Positions 9,007-18,039 of a stretch of 64,000 nucleotides of DNA are shown here, in pieces; position 1 is the stretch's first letter, and each line of letters opens with the position of its first letter. A program made the translations under genes and the position numbers. Source of the stretch: Paraburkholderia bryophila. GTDB lineage: Bacteria; Pseudomonadota; Gammaproteobacteria; Burkholderiales; Burkholderiaceae. The notes beneath the pieces were generated by a model that saw nothing but the letters and a program-made list of their open reading frames with translations, had not been told where the DNA came from and made no database searches. The stretch spans positions 1,426,001 to 1,490,000 of the forward strand of contig NZ_JACCAS010000002.1 in assembly GCF_013409255.1 (NCBI RefSeq), written 5' to 3'.

Positions 9007-9855
9007 ATGTTCGACGCACCTCGCGCGAATGAATTTACGCAGGGAACAGTGTTTTCTTGCGCCTACGCGGAAAATTACCAGGATGAATCGGTCTACGGCC
9101 TGATTATTACGGCGCGCTGCGACGCCGCGCAGGCGAAAGTATCGGCGTTTACATACGTACCTGTGATTCCGTTAAGTTCGTGGATTTACGTTGACGGCGC
9201 TTCTACGGTTCTTGACCGCGCCGAAGCCGACTACATGAACACAATCTCTGACCGACTAGAGAAGGATGGTCTATCAGAATCGCTGCTCTCGACCCACTCG
9301 CTAGCCGCAATCTACGACGCACACTACAAAAAAATTGAGAACGAGAAGGCCAGAAAGTCTCAGTGCGAAAAGCTTAGAAATGTCATCGCTCAAGTTGCGG
9401 AAACGCGGACACTTCAGATAGACAAAACTAATCGAGAGCGACTAAGGGCGCATTTGACAGTTTGCAAGTCACATGTCGACTCGGTGGTAAAAGAACTGGC
9501 AGGACATAGGCTTTCAGGCTATTACCTTCTTAGAGGGTTGGAGGCGCTCGACTCTGGTGAGGCGCAGGACTTTGTAGCATTGCTGCGCGAGGTCCACCAC
9601 ATACCAAGTAGCGTTGCCAAAAGCATCACTAATGGCATATCCAAAGACCAGTGGGACGTAGCGCAGAATAAGAACGTTGTTTGTCCAAAATTCACCGGAA
9701 CTGATGACTATGCTCTTCCAATGGCCAAATTAACTTCCCCCTGGATAGAGCATCTGATGCAAAACTTCGCTTTGCTGTTCTCACGCATCGGCGTGCGCGA
9801 CAACGATGTGGCGGACGTCAGGAAGTCATTGCAGACCATCGGTATTGGAGCTTAG
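9007..9855 (+). CDS. Uncharacterised protein paired with SF1 helicase (282 aa)
   Basis: No known domain is recognised. The N-terminal segment QGTVFSCAYAENY followed by YGLIITARCDAA and YVPVIPLSSW suggests a small beta-rich domain with a conserved Cys-Asp, a pattern that recurs in defence-gene partners of unknown function. The middle is helical and charged (KKIENEKARKSQCEKLRNV). ATG 9007 has GGGGAA upstream. Its TAG stop is three bases before the GTG start of the helicase gene, so the two are coupled and probably act together. Confidence 0.8.
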   Translation: MFDAPRANEFTQGTVFSCAYAENYQDESVYGLIITARCDAAQAKVSAFTYVPVIPLSSWIYVDGASTVLDRAEADYMNTISDRLEKDGLSESLLSTHSLAAIYDAHYKKIENEKARKSQCEKLRNVIAQVAETRTLQIDKTNRERLRAHLTVCKSHVDSVVKELAGHRLSGYYLLRGLEALDSGEAQDFVALLREVHHIPSSVAKSITNGISKDQWDVAQNKNVVCPKFTGTDDYALPMAKLTSPWIEHLMQNFALLFSRIGVRDNDVADVRKSLQTIGIGA

Positions 9856-9858
9856 TGC

Positions 9859-12171
9859 GTGAAATATCTATACATATGCCAAGATGCCGCTCAGGAGTTA
9901 GTCGCGGAGCGGATGCTCCAATCTGCTGAATTTGAGACGGGGAAAATTTTCGCCAGCTTCATCCGTTCGGAGGTGAAGTCGATGGCGCTTAGCACGAAGA
10001 TTGCGGCGGTGGCCTCCGGAGAGGGGGCATACATCCTCGCACCGCAATCGAAGTGTCTCAACTATATCGTCTTTGACCTCGAGGAAGCGCCTAGGCTTCT
10101 CAGCCTTGACGACAACGGCTTGCTCCTTGTCATCCAGAAGACATTGCGTTTTGGCATCAAGCTCTGGAATGACTTAAAACCAAGCTCACACGAGCGTGTT
10201 CTGCAAAACGGAAAGGCCGTGGTCTTTCCATATCCGATTGGAATGCAGACCGACTTGCGAGCTGTAATAGAAAGGCAACCTGACGAAAGAAGGCGAAGCA
10301 GGCGCGAAGCAGGTTCGGCACTGTTAGTTTATAAATTCTCAAGTGAAGAAGGGGAAGGGGTTGCCGAGGTTCCTCGTGTCACGAACTTCCGCAAGGCAGT
10401 CGAGGGAAAGACGGACGCCATCGCTGCTGCTGGCGAAGTGATTACACGTTTGAACCCGCAGATGCGGCCGGGTAACCAAGTGCTCGCTGTGACGCAGCTG
10501 GATGCGTCCAATCACGAACGACCTGCATTTCAGGCTGGATTGGACGGATGGCGCACGATATTGACCACCGGGCAGTTGGAATTCGTGAACAGGCACCTAG
10601 ACGTTCCCCACCGAATCGAGGGACCTGCTGGAACTGGCAAGACCCTTTGTCTCGTTCTGAAATGCTTGAAAACGCTAAACGACTCGAAACTCGGGCAAAC
10701 GGACCATCGAGCATTATTCATTGCACACAGCGAGGCGACAAAGCGGGCCATTGAAAGTCTGTTCGCTATCAACGACCTCGACGGGTTCTACACGTCGGAA
10801 AAACCTGTTCTAGGCGCAGCGCAGACGCTCCGGGTCACCACGCTTCAAGCCCTCTGCGCGGACTTATTGCATCAGGAGATTTCCGAATCCGAGCTGGTCG
10901 ACCGCGACGCTTACGAGTCCAAACAGGTGCAAATGTTGTATGCGCGGGAGGCCGTGGACAGTGTGCTTGGCGAAGAACTTGAGTCTCACCGTCCTTTTAT
11001 GACGACGGAATTTATTGAATTTCTGCTGCAGACAGACCGGTGGGTTCTTGCGGACATGCTGCGACATGAAATCAGCGTTCAGATAAAGGGGCGAGCTGAC
11101 CAAGACCTCGACAAGTATAAGAAGCTTCAGCGTTTGAAGGTGGGGATGCCTGTTGCATCGGAGGGTGACAGGTCCTTCACATTTCTAATGTACGACAGGT
11201 ATCAACGTGAACTTGTCTCGTCAGCCCAGTTCGATACTGACGATGTCGTTCTGAGCGCAATTTCGCAGCTCAACACACCCATTTGGCGGCGCAGACGCAG
11301 TCGCGAGGGATACGACAGCATCTTCATCGATGAAACGCACCTGTTCAATCTGAATGAACTGTCGGTGTTCCATCGATTGACGCGCGACGACGCGGCACAG
11401 CCAATCGCTTACTCAGTTGACCGCTCCCAGGCACTGGGCGACCGGGGTTGGACCGATGACGCGTTTGACCTGGTTTTCGACCCTGCGGAAAATGTCGAAA
11501 ACTCGGCTCGAACGCCGGTAAAGTCGATATTTAGGTGTTCGCCTGATATCGTGAATCTGGCGTTCTCCGTCACGTCCTCGGGTGCTACGCTTTTTACCAA
11601 CTTTCATGACCCATTGACTGCGGCCGTGAGTGTTTTCACTTCCGAGGAGGAGCGTAAAACCGAGCCTCCTCTGATGCTGCAATATGCTTCGAGCGAAGCA
11701 ATGCTGAACGGCGCGTTCACACGTGCGGACTTGCTCGCGAGGGAGATGGACGGCTCGAAGGCGGACGTCGTAATCATTGCCTTTGGTGACGACATCTTTA
11801 AAGAACTTCAACTGCGTGCGCAGGCGTCGAAAAAGCCGGTCGAGGTAATTAAGAGCCGTGGAGACCTTGAGGCTGTCAACCGGGCACGGCAGTCTGGACG
11901 CTTTGTCCTAACCGCGCCCGAGTTTGTGGGAGGACTGGAATTTTCCGCGGCGATACTGGTGGGCGTTGACGGCGGCCGGGTGCCACCGAAGGGCGGGAGT
12001 TCTTACGAAGACAGTCAAAACTATTTGAGTTACTCCTCCCATCAACGCGTTTACGTAGCTCTGACGAGGGCGCGCTTTCGTGTCGAGCTTCTTGGGGAAA
12101 AGGCTCGCGGGATAAGCTCCATTCTTATCAACGCAGTGCAGGCAGAGTTACTGACAGTCCGCGACGCCTGA
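9859..12171 (+). CDS. SF1 (UvrD-like) helicase/NTPase with novel N-terminal region (770 aa)
   Basis: Superfamily 1 helicase motifs are present: Walker A GPAGTGKT (255-262), motif II DETH (491-494) in SIFIDETHLF, and motif VI VYVALTRAR (731-739). About 250 residues before motif I match no domain I recognise and start MKYLYICQDAAQELVAERM. The start is GTG 9859, three bases after the stop of the 282-aa gene. GajB of Gabija is also a UvrD-like helicase, but here no OLD/TOPRIM nuclease gene is adjacent and the protein is larger, so this is not a standard Gabija. It likely forms a two-gene defence module with its upstream partner, which is inference from coupling and location. Confidence 0.85.
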   Translation: MKYLYICQDAAQELVAERMLQSAEFETGKIFASFIRSEVKSMALSTKIAAVASGEGAYILAPQSKCLNYIVFDLEEAPRLLSLDDNGLLLVIQKTLRFGIKLWNDLKPSSHERVLQNGKAVVFPYPIGMQTDLRAVIERQPDERRRSRREAGSALLVYKFSSEEGEGVAEVPRVTNFRKAVEGKTDAIAAAGEVITRLNPQMRPGNQVLAVTQLDASNHERPAFQAGLDGWRTILTTGQLEFVNRHLDVPHRIEGPAGTGKTLCLVLKCLKTLNDSKLGQTDHRALFIAHSEATKRAIESLFAINDLDGFYTSEKPVLGAAQTLRVTTLQALCADLLHQEISESELVDRDAYESKQVQMLYAREAVDSVLGEELESHRPFMTTEFIEFLLQTDRWVLADMLRHEISVQIKGRADQDLDKYKKLQRLKVGMPVASEGDRSFTFLMYDRYQRELVSSAQFDTDDVVLSAISQLNTPIWRRRRSREGYDSIFIDETHLFNLNELSVFHRLTRDDAAQPIAYSVDRSQALGDRGWTDDAFDLVFDPAENVENSARTPVKSIFRCSPDIVNLAFSVTSSGATLFTNFHDPLTAAVSVFTSEEERKTEPPLMLQYASSEAMLNGAFTRADLLAREMDGSKADVVIIAFGDDIFKELQLRAQASKKPVEVIKSRGDLEAVNRARQSGRFVLTAPEFVGGLEFSAAILVGVDGGRVPPKGGSSYEDSQNYLSYSSHQRVYVALTRARFRVELLGEKARGISSILINAVQAELLTVRDA

Positions 12172-12239
12172 GAGGGTGGAGGCCGAGCGGACGTTAGTTC
12201 ATACAAACGACGACAAAACCTACTCGGGGGCAGACTGCC

Positions 12240-13325
12240 GTGGCAGAGAACAAACCTGATGTTGGCAATGTTGCTCCTAAAAGGCGGAAAGCTTCGACCG
12301 ACACCAGAGCGGCAGGCTATGTGATTCAAGCTGGAGCCCACGCTCCCGTCGCCCAGCTAAGGTTGATGGACTCTACGTCGTGGGAGATATTCGTCGAGGA
12401 ATGTTGCCTGCCGCTGGTGGGCAACACGTATCAAACCGTGAAGCGGCTGGGGATGCCCGGTGACAAGGGGCGAGACGTGGAGGCAATCGTTACGCTTCCG
12501 CGAAGGCAACACGGCTGGGACCTTTACCAGTGTAAATACTACAAGAGCCCGGTGGCACCGTCCGACTTCTTTCCCGAGATGGCCGGTTTCTTCAGCCACC
12601 TCGCGCGCAAGAGCTATCCCGAGCCCAGCACATACTTTATATGTGCTCCGCATGACTGCGGTGTCGACCTTTATGACCTGCTGGTTTCCGAGCCCGAGGA
12701 CTTCAAAGCGGTTTTCTTGCAGGCATGGGTTAACGGCAATCGAGGATTGAAAAAGAACCTGACACCCGAAATCAAGGCTGTGGTTGAATCCTTCGATTTT
12801 TCACGCTTTAAAGAAATGTCCGCGCGGACTTTGGTTGAGATGCATGCGAAGAACCAGTCTGCGCATTTCAGGCGATTCGGAATCAAGCCGAAGCGTCTCG
12901 ATGACCCAGTGGTCCCGAAGTCGCCGACAAAGCGTGAACAGAAGTTCGTCGAGGCTCTTCTCGCCGTGTATAGCGAGCACGCTGCACATTCTGTCGACCA
13001 CAACGGACTGACCGGCAGTGACTATGAAGAGCATTTTTCGGCGTGCCGCTCAGAGTTCTACAGTGCGGAAGGTCTAAAGCGATTCAGCCGGGACATCTTC
13101 CCCGGCGAATTCGATGCGTTCCTCGCGACAATGCTAACGACGGTAAAGAGCACAGTAAGCTTGCCGACCCATAAAACCGGGCTTGAGCGACTTTGCGCGG
13201 CCACGGAGCGTTCTTACCGGTTGAAAATGGCTGACAGTCCACTCAGCGAGAGTTTACGGTCCCCCGATATGCCAGGGGCATGCCATCACCTGGCTAATGC
13301 TGGCAAACTTAAGTGGGTCAAATAA
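12240..13325 (+). CDS. ABC-3C system effector: restriction-endonuclease-like protein with C-terminal ABC-3C domain (361 aa)
   Basis: GTG start at 12240 after a GGGGG leader. The N-terminal half has a PD-(D/E)XK-type core: E53 in WEIFVEECC, D79 in GDKGRDVEA and Q97-C-K99 in WDLYQCKYY, the Mrr-like arrangement expected to cleave DNA. The C-terminal region (about 220-361) is helical and includes FSRDIFPGEFDAFL, which fits the C-terminal adaptor domain of ABC-three-component effectors. The next two genes are the middle component and the ATPase, in the usual order, with 1 bp and 2 bp gaps. Assignment to ABC-3C rests on this trio; the nuclease role is inferred from motifs. Confidence 0.85.
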   Translation: MAENKPDVGNVAPKRRKASTDTRAAGYVIQAGAHAPVAQLRLMDSTSWEIFVEECCLPLVGNTYQTVKRLGMPGDKGRDVEAIVTLPRRQHGWDLYQCKYYKSPVAPSDFFPEMAGFFSHLARKSYPEPSTYFICAPHDCGVDLYDLLVSEPEDFKAVFLQAWVNGNRGLKKNLTPEIKAVVESFDFSRFKEMSARTLVEMHAKNQSAHFRRFGIKPKRLDDPVVPKSPTKREQKFVEALLAVYSEHAAHSVDHNGLTGSDYEEHFSACRSEFYSAEGLKRFSRDIFPGEFDAFLATMLTTVKSTVSLPTHKTGLERLCAATERSYRLKMADSPLSESLRSPDMPGACHHLANAGKLKWVK

Positions 13326-13326
13326 T

Positions 13327-13791
13327 ATGAACCCGGCTCCATTCAATTCAGCATTTGAACTCGGCATCAGGATGGCGTTTATCCTGCACGCGCTGCGGCC
13401 GCGCGTCGCCGACCTCCAGAAGCTCGTCCTTCTAGACTACGCGCTCGTCTATTCTGCCGACCTGAAGGGGCCGCCGAGTCTCCACACGCCGGTGCCGCAA
13501 CGGAGCAGCGAGGTTTACGCCCGGAGAGACCGCATTGAAGAGGGACTTTATCTAATGAGCGCGAAGGGCGTTGTGACTGCCGACTTCAACGACGACGGCA
13601 TCATCTATCTGGCAGGCCCACGCTGCCGACAGCTCGTAAACGCCTTCACCTCCCGGTATGCACGCGAGCTTGAGTTGCGCGCCGGCTGGGTCGCCGGCAC
13701 GTTCGGAGACGTGTCGTCGGACTCCTTGGCTCAACGGTTCGACACTGAGGGGCGGTTTTGGGGCGCAGAAATTGGCGACCTGCTGAACTGA
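13327..13791 (+). CDS. ABC-three component system middle component 2 (154 aa)
   Basis: ATG 13327 is one base after the effector stop. The sequence pattern FNSAFELGIRMAFIL, LVLLDYALVYSADL, GPPSLHTPVPQRSSE and RRDRIEEGLYLMSAKGVV is characteristic of ABC-3C middle component 2 proteins, which are thought to link the Rad50-like ATPase to the effector. Length is as expected for the family. The stop is two bases before the ATPase start. Confidence 0.9.
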   Translation: MNPAPFNSAFELGIRMAFILHALRPRVADLQKLVLLDYALVYSADLKGPPSLHTPVPQRSSEVYARRDRIEEGLYLMSAKGVVTADFNDDGIIYLAGPRCRQLVNAFTSRYARELELRAGWVAGTFGDVSSDSLAQRFDTEGRFWGAEIGDLLN

Positions 13792-13793
13792 CC

Positions 13794-15656
13794 ATGGCTT
13801 TCAAACTACTACGGCTTGTGGTCACCGGACCCGCGAAGGAACCAGCTACCTTCGACCTGTCGCGGCCAACCACAACAATCTATGGGCCCAGCGAGACCGG
13901 CAAGTCCTACGTTTTTCAGTGCATTGGTTACTGCCTTGGCGGCGACACAGCGCCGGAGGAGATTCCAGAGGCGAAGGGGTACCAATCCGTTTATCTCGAG
14001 ATTGAAGCTGGTCGTGGCTCTGAGAGCTTCCTCGATGAGACGGAACATCAAGCAGCCCTAGACCTAGGTGACTTGCCGCCGAAACCACAGGACGGCGACA
14101 TATTCACCATCGTGCGCGGCGTAGAGGGAGGCGCCGAAGCAGTCTATCGGACACGTATCGAGGGCATCGCAACCGCTCGAAAGCTCAAGATTGACTGCAA
14201 CGAGCTTTTGAAGCGCCTGATTGGCGTCAGCGAGAGCGTTGTCTTGAAAAAGGCAGGAAAGAAAGGTGTGATTTCCGCGGGACCCTTGCGACATTGGTCA
14301 ATGCTCTCGCAGACATCTATCGTCGCCAAGGAGAGCGTCCTCGGAGACTCTAATGCTCGTATGGAGAGAAGCGCGGCCCTCGCGCTGATGCTTAGCGGCG
14401 TCGACGATACAGCTATTGAGATTGGAATCAGCACCGATGCCCGGCGTGCAGCAGGAGGCGGAGCAGACGCGATGCGTGGAATGATTGAATCGCTGCGCGC
14501 AGACTTACCGCCCGATACCCCGAAAAAGGACGTTGAGGAAGCGTTGGCGCGAGTCGACGAAACGCTCCAAGCCTTGTCCCAGCAGCAAAAATCTCGGGCT
14601 CAAGCTCTCGAAACGGTCCGTGGCGAGTTGGCGCAAACGAGCGCGGAACTGCGCAGCTGCGAGACAGGGCTGGCACAGAGCGCCGGCCTTGTTAACCGTT
14701 TCAAGCTCCTTCAGCAGAAATACGATAGCGACTTTGAACGGCTGGTATCGCTCGATGAAGGTTCCGCCGTCTATTTCCTGCTTGATGACGTGCCATGCCC
14801 ACTATGCGGCACAACTCTACCGAACCAGACGAAAACGTCGTTAGCTTCCCCAGACGTTGCGGACAAGCAACGACGTGCCATTGCTGCCGAAGCAGCCAAA
14901 ATCGATAAGCAGCGAAGCGGGCTCGCCGCCGCATTGAGCTACGAGACAGAGCAACTCCGTTCTTTTGTGGCAAAACGCGAAGAACTACAGGCTGCCTTGC
15001 AATCGCAGAGCGCTCGCGAGCGGCGCATGATTGACTCTGGCATTGACGAATTTAAGGTGTCGGCAACCGAACTCGCCAGACGACGGACTGAACTCTATAC
15101 GCAGGCACGTGCTTTCGAGGAAATTGCTCGTTTGACGGTCGAGGCCGCAAAGCTGGAGGCGGTCAGCGTCGGAAAAAACTCGCGCATCGAGCGACAGTTG
15201 ACGCAAGATGGATTAGAGCTATGCGACCTCGTGCTACAGCTCATTCATGCTTGGGGCTTCGAGTCGATTAGGCAGGTTACGTTTGATGCCACAGCATTTG
15301 ACATAAAGGTTGACGGCAGGAGACGTACTTCGTTTGGACAGGGAGTACGGGCCTTGTTCCTAGCCGCCTACTATGTCGCACTGCTGCGGTATGCCGAAAA
15401 GGTTGGACATCCCCATCCCGGCTTTGTGGTCATCGACTCGCCCTTGAAACCTTTCTCAGACAGGAAGCAGGGAGACCCGGACGTGCCTATGACCACTGTA
15501 AACATGCGGTTCTACAGCTGGCTCGCAGACTGGGCCGGCCCCGGACAGGTTGTCGTTCTCGAAAACGAAGAACCACCGGCCGAACTCAAGCCAGTCTTGC
15601 TGCCACTGGAGTTCACAAAAATGCAAGGCGTCGGGCGCCGCGGCTTTTTCCCCTGA
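13794..15656 (+). CDS. ABC-3C ATPase, Rad50/SMC-like with zinc hook (620 aa)
   Basis: ATG 13794 was chosen because the protein then opens directly with the ATPase strand MAFKLLRLVV. Walker A is GPSETGKS (31-38). A central coiled coil (roughly 230-450) is interrupted by a zinc-hook motif C335-P-L-C338, as in Rad50, where two hooks would join through one metal ion. Walker B is FVVIDSPL with D548. This is the sensor/motor of the three-component system encoded at 12240-15656. In the scheme proposed for such systems the ATPase detects unusual DNA ends or invading DNA and licenses the effector. Confidence 0.9.
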   Translation: MAFKLLRLVVTGPAKEPATFDLSRPTTTIYGPSETGKSYVFQCIGYCLGGDTAPEEIPEAKGYQSVYLEIEAGRGSESFLDETEHQAALDLGDLPPKPQDGDIFTIVRGVEGGAEAVYRTRIEGIATARKLKIDCNELLKRLIGVSESVVLKKAGKKGVISAGPLRHWSMLSQTSIVAKESVLGDSNARMERSAALALMLSGVDDTAIEIGISTDARRAAGGGADAMRGMIESLRADLPPDTPKKDVEEALARVDETLQALSQQQKSRAQALETVRGELAQTSAELRSCETGLAQSAGLVNRFKLLQQKYDSDFERLVSLDEGSAVYFLLDDVPCPLCGTTLPNQTKTSLASPDVADKQRRAIAAEAAKIDKQRSGLAAALSYETEQLRSFVAKREELQAALQSQSARERRMIDSGIDEFKVSATELARRRTELYTQARAFEEIARLTVEAAKLEAVSVGKNSRIERQLTQDGLELCDLVLQLIHAWGFESIRQVTFDATAFDIKVDGRRRTSFGQGVRALFLAAYYVALLRYAEKVGHPHPGFVVIDSPLKPFSDRKQGDPDVPMTTVNMRFYSWLADWAGPGQVVVLENEEPPAELKPVLLPLEFTKMQGVGRRGFFP

Positions 15657-15719
15657 CGGTCGTCAGGCGCAAGATTTACGCTAGCGGGAAGGGAGATAAA
15701 CGACATCGCTGTATGGGCC

Positions 15720-16055
15720 ATGGAAACATTCAATACTAACGACGATGAATTCGGCCGAAAGTTGGCGCTCCCTCACATCGGGAAATGTCTCGTAGGCCTG
15801 CTCGGCTGCGTTCTTGCTGACGTGGTCACCGACATCGAAGTGGCAGCACGAGACCTGCAGATTTCGGACCCCAACTTCGTCCGGTTGCGGCGGGCAATGG
15901 ACCGGCTTTCTTGCGCGCAACCGATTTTGGAAACACTGAGGGCGGAGAGCACGGGTGCGGAGGACGGCGCGGAAGCGACGCGGGAATCGAATGAAGTGGC
16001 AATTGCAGGTGTCGCTATATGTCGCATCTTTGACGACAAAACATCGACAACATGA
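15720..16055 (+). CDS. Small uncharacterised protein (111 aa), intact member of a duplicated family
   Basis: Opens METFNTNDDEFGRKLALPHIG and contains LADVVTDIEVAARDL and RLRRAMDRLSCAQPILETLR, a likely helical bundle. No function is recognised. A broken paralogue lies at 18040-18396 with the same LADMVTDV and RALDRLSCAQSVLETMR blocks, including 19 identical bases in a row (ACCGGCTTTCTTGCGCGCA). Its TGA overlaps the ATG of the next gene (ATGA), so the two are coupled. Confidence 0.65.
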   Translation: METFNTNDDEFGRKLALPHIGKCLVGLLGCVLADVVTDIEVAARDLQISDPNFVRLRRAMDRLSCAQPILETLRAESTGAEDGAEATRESNEVAIAGVAICRIFDDKTSTT

Positions 16056-16432
16056 CTCACAAGCCCATCTTGGCCTGCGAAGTGGGCCGCCACCAGCACT
16101 GGACAACCAGCGACAATCACGTCTTCAAGACATTCAACACATGGTCAGGGTGCGAAGAAGACGACATCAACGTTCGAGACCTCCCGCAATTCAAGCGATG
16201 GGAGCGCATCGTCGAGGCCTTTCTCCAGGCGTTGCACGATGAAAAGATTGTTCTCGTCAACATGGACAGAGTTCAAGTCGTCGACGAGATGACCATCCGG
16301 CGCCGACTCGTCACTAAATTTTTGAAGGAACATGTTGAAGAGCGGGCCAAGCGCCACCAGGCGCTGGACCTTCTCACAACGAATGGCCTCTCCTTCGATG
16401 AGGCCTATAGTATGCTACGACCGATTTACTGA
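16052..16432 (+). CDS. Uncharacterised protein (126 aa)
   Basis: Starts at ATG 16052, overlapping the stop of the 111-aa gene by four bases. The protein is helical, charged, with two Trp near the N-terminus (HQHWTTSDNH, FNTWSGCEEDD) and a C-terminal segment ALDLLTTNGLSFDEAYSMLRPIY that resembles a small helical recognition domain. No family is recognised. It is convergent with the membrane-anchored nuclease-like gene, 55 bp away. Confidence 0.65.
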   Translation: MTHKPILACEVGRHQHWTTSDNHVFKTFNTWSGCEEDDINVRDLPQFKRWERIVEAFLQALHDEKIVLVNMDRVQVVDEMTIRRRLVTKFLKEHVEERAKRHQALDLLTTNGLSFDEAYSMLRPIY

Positions 16433-16487
16433 GGGCTACAGACTCTCGCCCATTCTTAAAGATGATGGTGTCCCGCCCATGAGGACT

Positions 16488-17765
16488 TCACTCCCCGTCG
16501 TCCGAACCGTGTGATTCAGATGAACCGTCGAACGATTGGCCGCCGAGACTTTGCTCGTTTGTGGCGCGCCTCGCCGTGTGACGCGCGGGCCTCTTTTGGG
16601 ACTTGACTAGAGCAACTCGAGGCGACGATGGCACCGGAGCCAGCGTGGGCGCGGCCGCTTGGGGAGGCGTCGTTGCTTGCGCTTGGGAAGAACCGCTACC
16701 AAAAAAATAGAATGCGATGAATGCACACGCTACGCCAGCGAAAACTACGCCCCCTACCAGCAGGCGAAACCTCAGCTTCTTTCGCAACGCCGTAAGCTCA
16801 GCGCTGGCGGCCGCCGCGAGCTCGCTCGCTTTAGCCGCTCCAGACTTTGCTGCCGCCAAATTGTCCTTCGTCGCCTTCAGGCTTTCGCGCGCATCGGTCA
16901 GCTCGCCCTCCTGGTTAGCAACTCTTGTCACCAACTGATTCGCTCTTGTTCGTTGGTTGACAGTGTCCTGCGTCAAACGCGCGACCTCCTCCTCGGCTTT
17001 CTCAAGACGCTTTTTATAGGCATCTTGCATTTCTTTTCGGTCGGCGTTTGCCGCGAGCAGCTGCTGTTCAAGCTCTCGAACCATCTCCTCGAGAAGCTCT
17101 TTTGAACGCCTGTCACTGATGACTGTTCCTGCCAAGAAGCCCCCTTGCTGTAGCGTTCTGCAAATCCAAGCCACATGCTCCTCTTCGTGCTTCGCCGTGC
17201 TGTCACTTTCATGGCGATATTCGAAAAATTCGGGCAGCTTGACCTCAACGACGGGTATGCCAAGCTCCCGCAGTTGCCGTTGCTTTTCGACGGGTACCGC
17301 GTGCTTGTGGTGAACCTCAACGTACACCTCACCCTCCCACCGAAGTGCGAGGTTCGTCGCTGACGTGAAACGAAGGTATGCGTCCGCGAAGTACTTGCCA
17401 TCGTCAAACACAATTTCCTTTTCGGTTGCACCGGCCTGTATTTGGATTTGATGTTCCCCGAAGTTTTTGAGCTTTAGTTGGGTCCCAGTTATTCTCGAAA
17501 TCGCTTCCTTAAACAGGCGGTGTGACAGCGACTCCCCCGGGCCGCCCTTTGTTGCGTCAGCTTTGTTCTTGTACTTAAAGAAGGTCGTGCCGGTCTTGAG
17601 GACCACATGCTCCATTGGCCACCTTGAGCCCGACTTATGTGCGCTCCAGTAGGTCTTCTCGAGCGACTTGCCTCCGTGGGGAATGCGCGCGGTGCGTTCA
17701 TGAGTGGCGCTCACGTAGGCTGGACCCGTTTTGTTCACATATGCCCAAGGATGTTCTACTGCCAT
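16488..17765 (-). CDS. Membrane-anchored CoiA-like nuclease with coiled coil (425 aa), candidate defence effector
   Basis: Residues about 75-180 look like a PD-(D/E)XK fold of the CoiA-like type: helix GESLSHRLFKEAI, then D128 in YFADAYLRF, E150-V-H152 in VYVEVHHKH, then LRELGIPVVEVKL, a signature pattern for nucleases that carry E-x-Q/H instead of E-x-K. Residues about 218-330 form a long coiled coil with an Ala-rich end. A single transmembrane helix follows at 332-356 (LLVGGVVFAGVACAFIAFYFF), and the tail is Pro/Ser/Arg-rich. The nuclease would therefore sit in the cytoplasm, tethered to the membrane. The start overlaps the end of the 69-aa upstream gene by 10 bp, pointing to a two-gene unit. 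Function as a defence effector is inference. Confidence 0.75.
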   Translation of the reverse strand: MAVEHPWAYVNKTGPAYVSATHERTARIPHGGKSLEKTYWSAHKSGSRWPMEHVVLKTGTTFFKYKNKADATKGGPGESLSHRLFKEAISRITGTQLKLKNFGEHQIQIQAGATEKEIVFDDGKYFADAYLRFTSATNLALRWEGEVYVEVHHKHAVPVEKQRQLRELGIPVVEVKLPEFFEYRHESDSTAKHEEEHVAWICRTLQQGGFLAGTVISDRRSKELLEEMVRELEQQLLAANADRKEMQDAYKKRLEKAEEEVARLTQDTVNQRTRANQLVTRVANQEGELTDARESLKATKDNLAAAKSGAAKASELAAAASAELTALRKKLRFRLLVGGVVFAGVACAFIAFYFFGSGSSQAQATTPPQAAAPTLAPVPSSPRVALVKSQKRPARHTARRATNEQSLGGQSFDGSSESHGSDDGE

Positions 17766-17965
17766 CGTTTCTTCCCAGTAACGTTCAGTGCGAAGTGGCT
17801 TCCTATCTGACTCGTGCCGCCTGCGACATCATCCAGCGGCGTGCCCTGACCGCGCGACAATAACTGGCAGACATATTCAGCCGTTGCAAGCGCGGCAATA
17901 AGATACGCGAGGTTCGTTTTTTTAGCTTTGGAACCAAAATTCGGCGGCAGAAAAGAATCAGCCAT
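17756..17965 (-). CDS. Small protein coupled to membrane-anchored nuclease (69 aa)
   Basis: Starts MADSFLPPNFGSKAKKTNLAY and contains a short hydrophobic helix LAYLIAALATAEYVCQLL, amphipathic rather than clearly membrane-spanning. It overlaps the next gene by 10 bp on the same strand. No family is recognised; it may be an immunity or adaptor partner of the downstream protein. Confidence 0.55.
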   Translation of the reverse strand: MADSFLPPNFGSKAKKTNLAYLIAALATAEYVCQLLSRGQGTPLDDVAGGTSQIGSHFALNVTGKKRWQ

Positions 17966-18039
17966 GTCCTAGATAACGGCCCAAACTCTGTTCACTAAAG
18001 AGTCTTTTCCGCATAAACCTTGGAGAACTCGCCCGGTAG

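Noticed and set aside
9859..12171. Gabija (GajAB) assignment for the helicase
   Set aside because: The helicase resembles GajB in class only; no OLD/TOPRIM nuclease (GajA) is adjacent and the protein is longer with an unrelated N-terminus.
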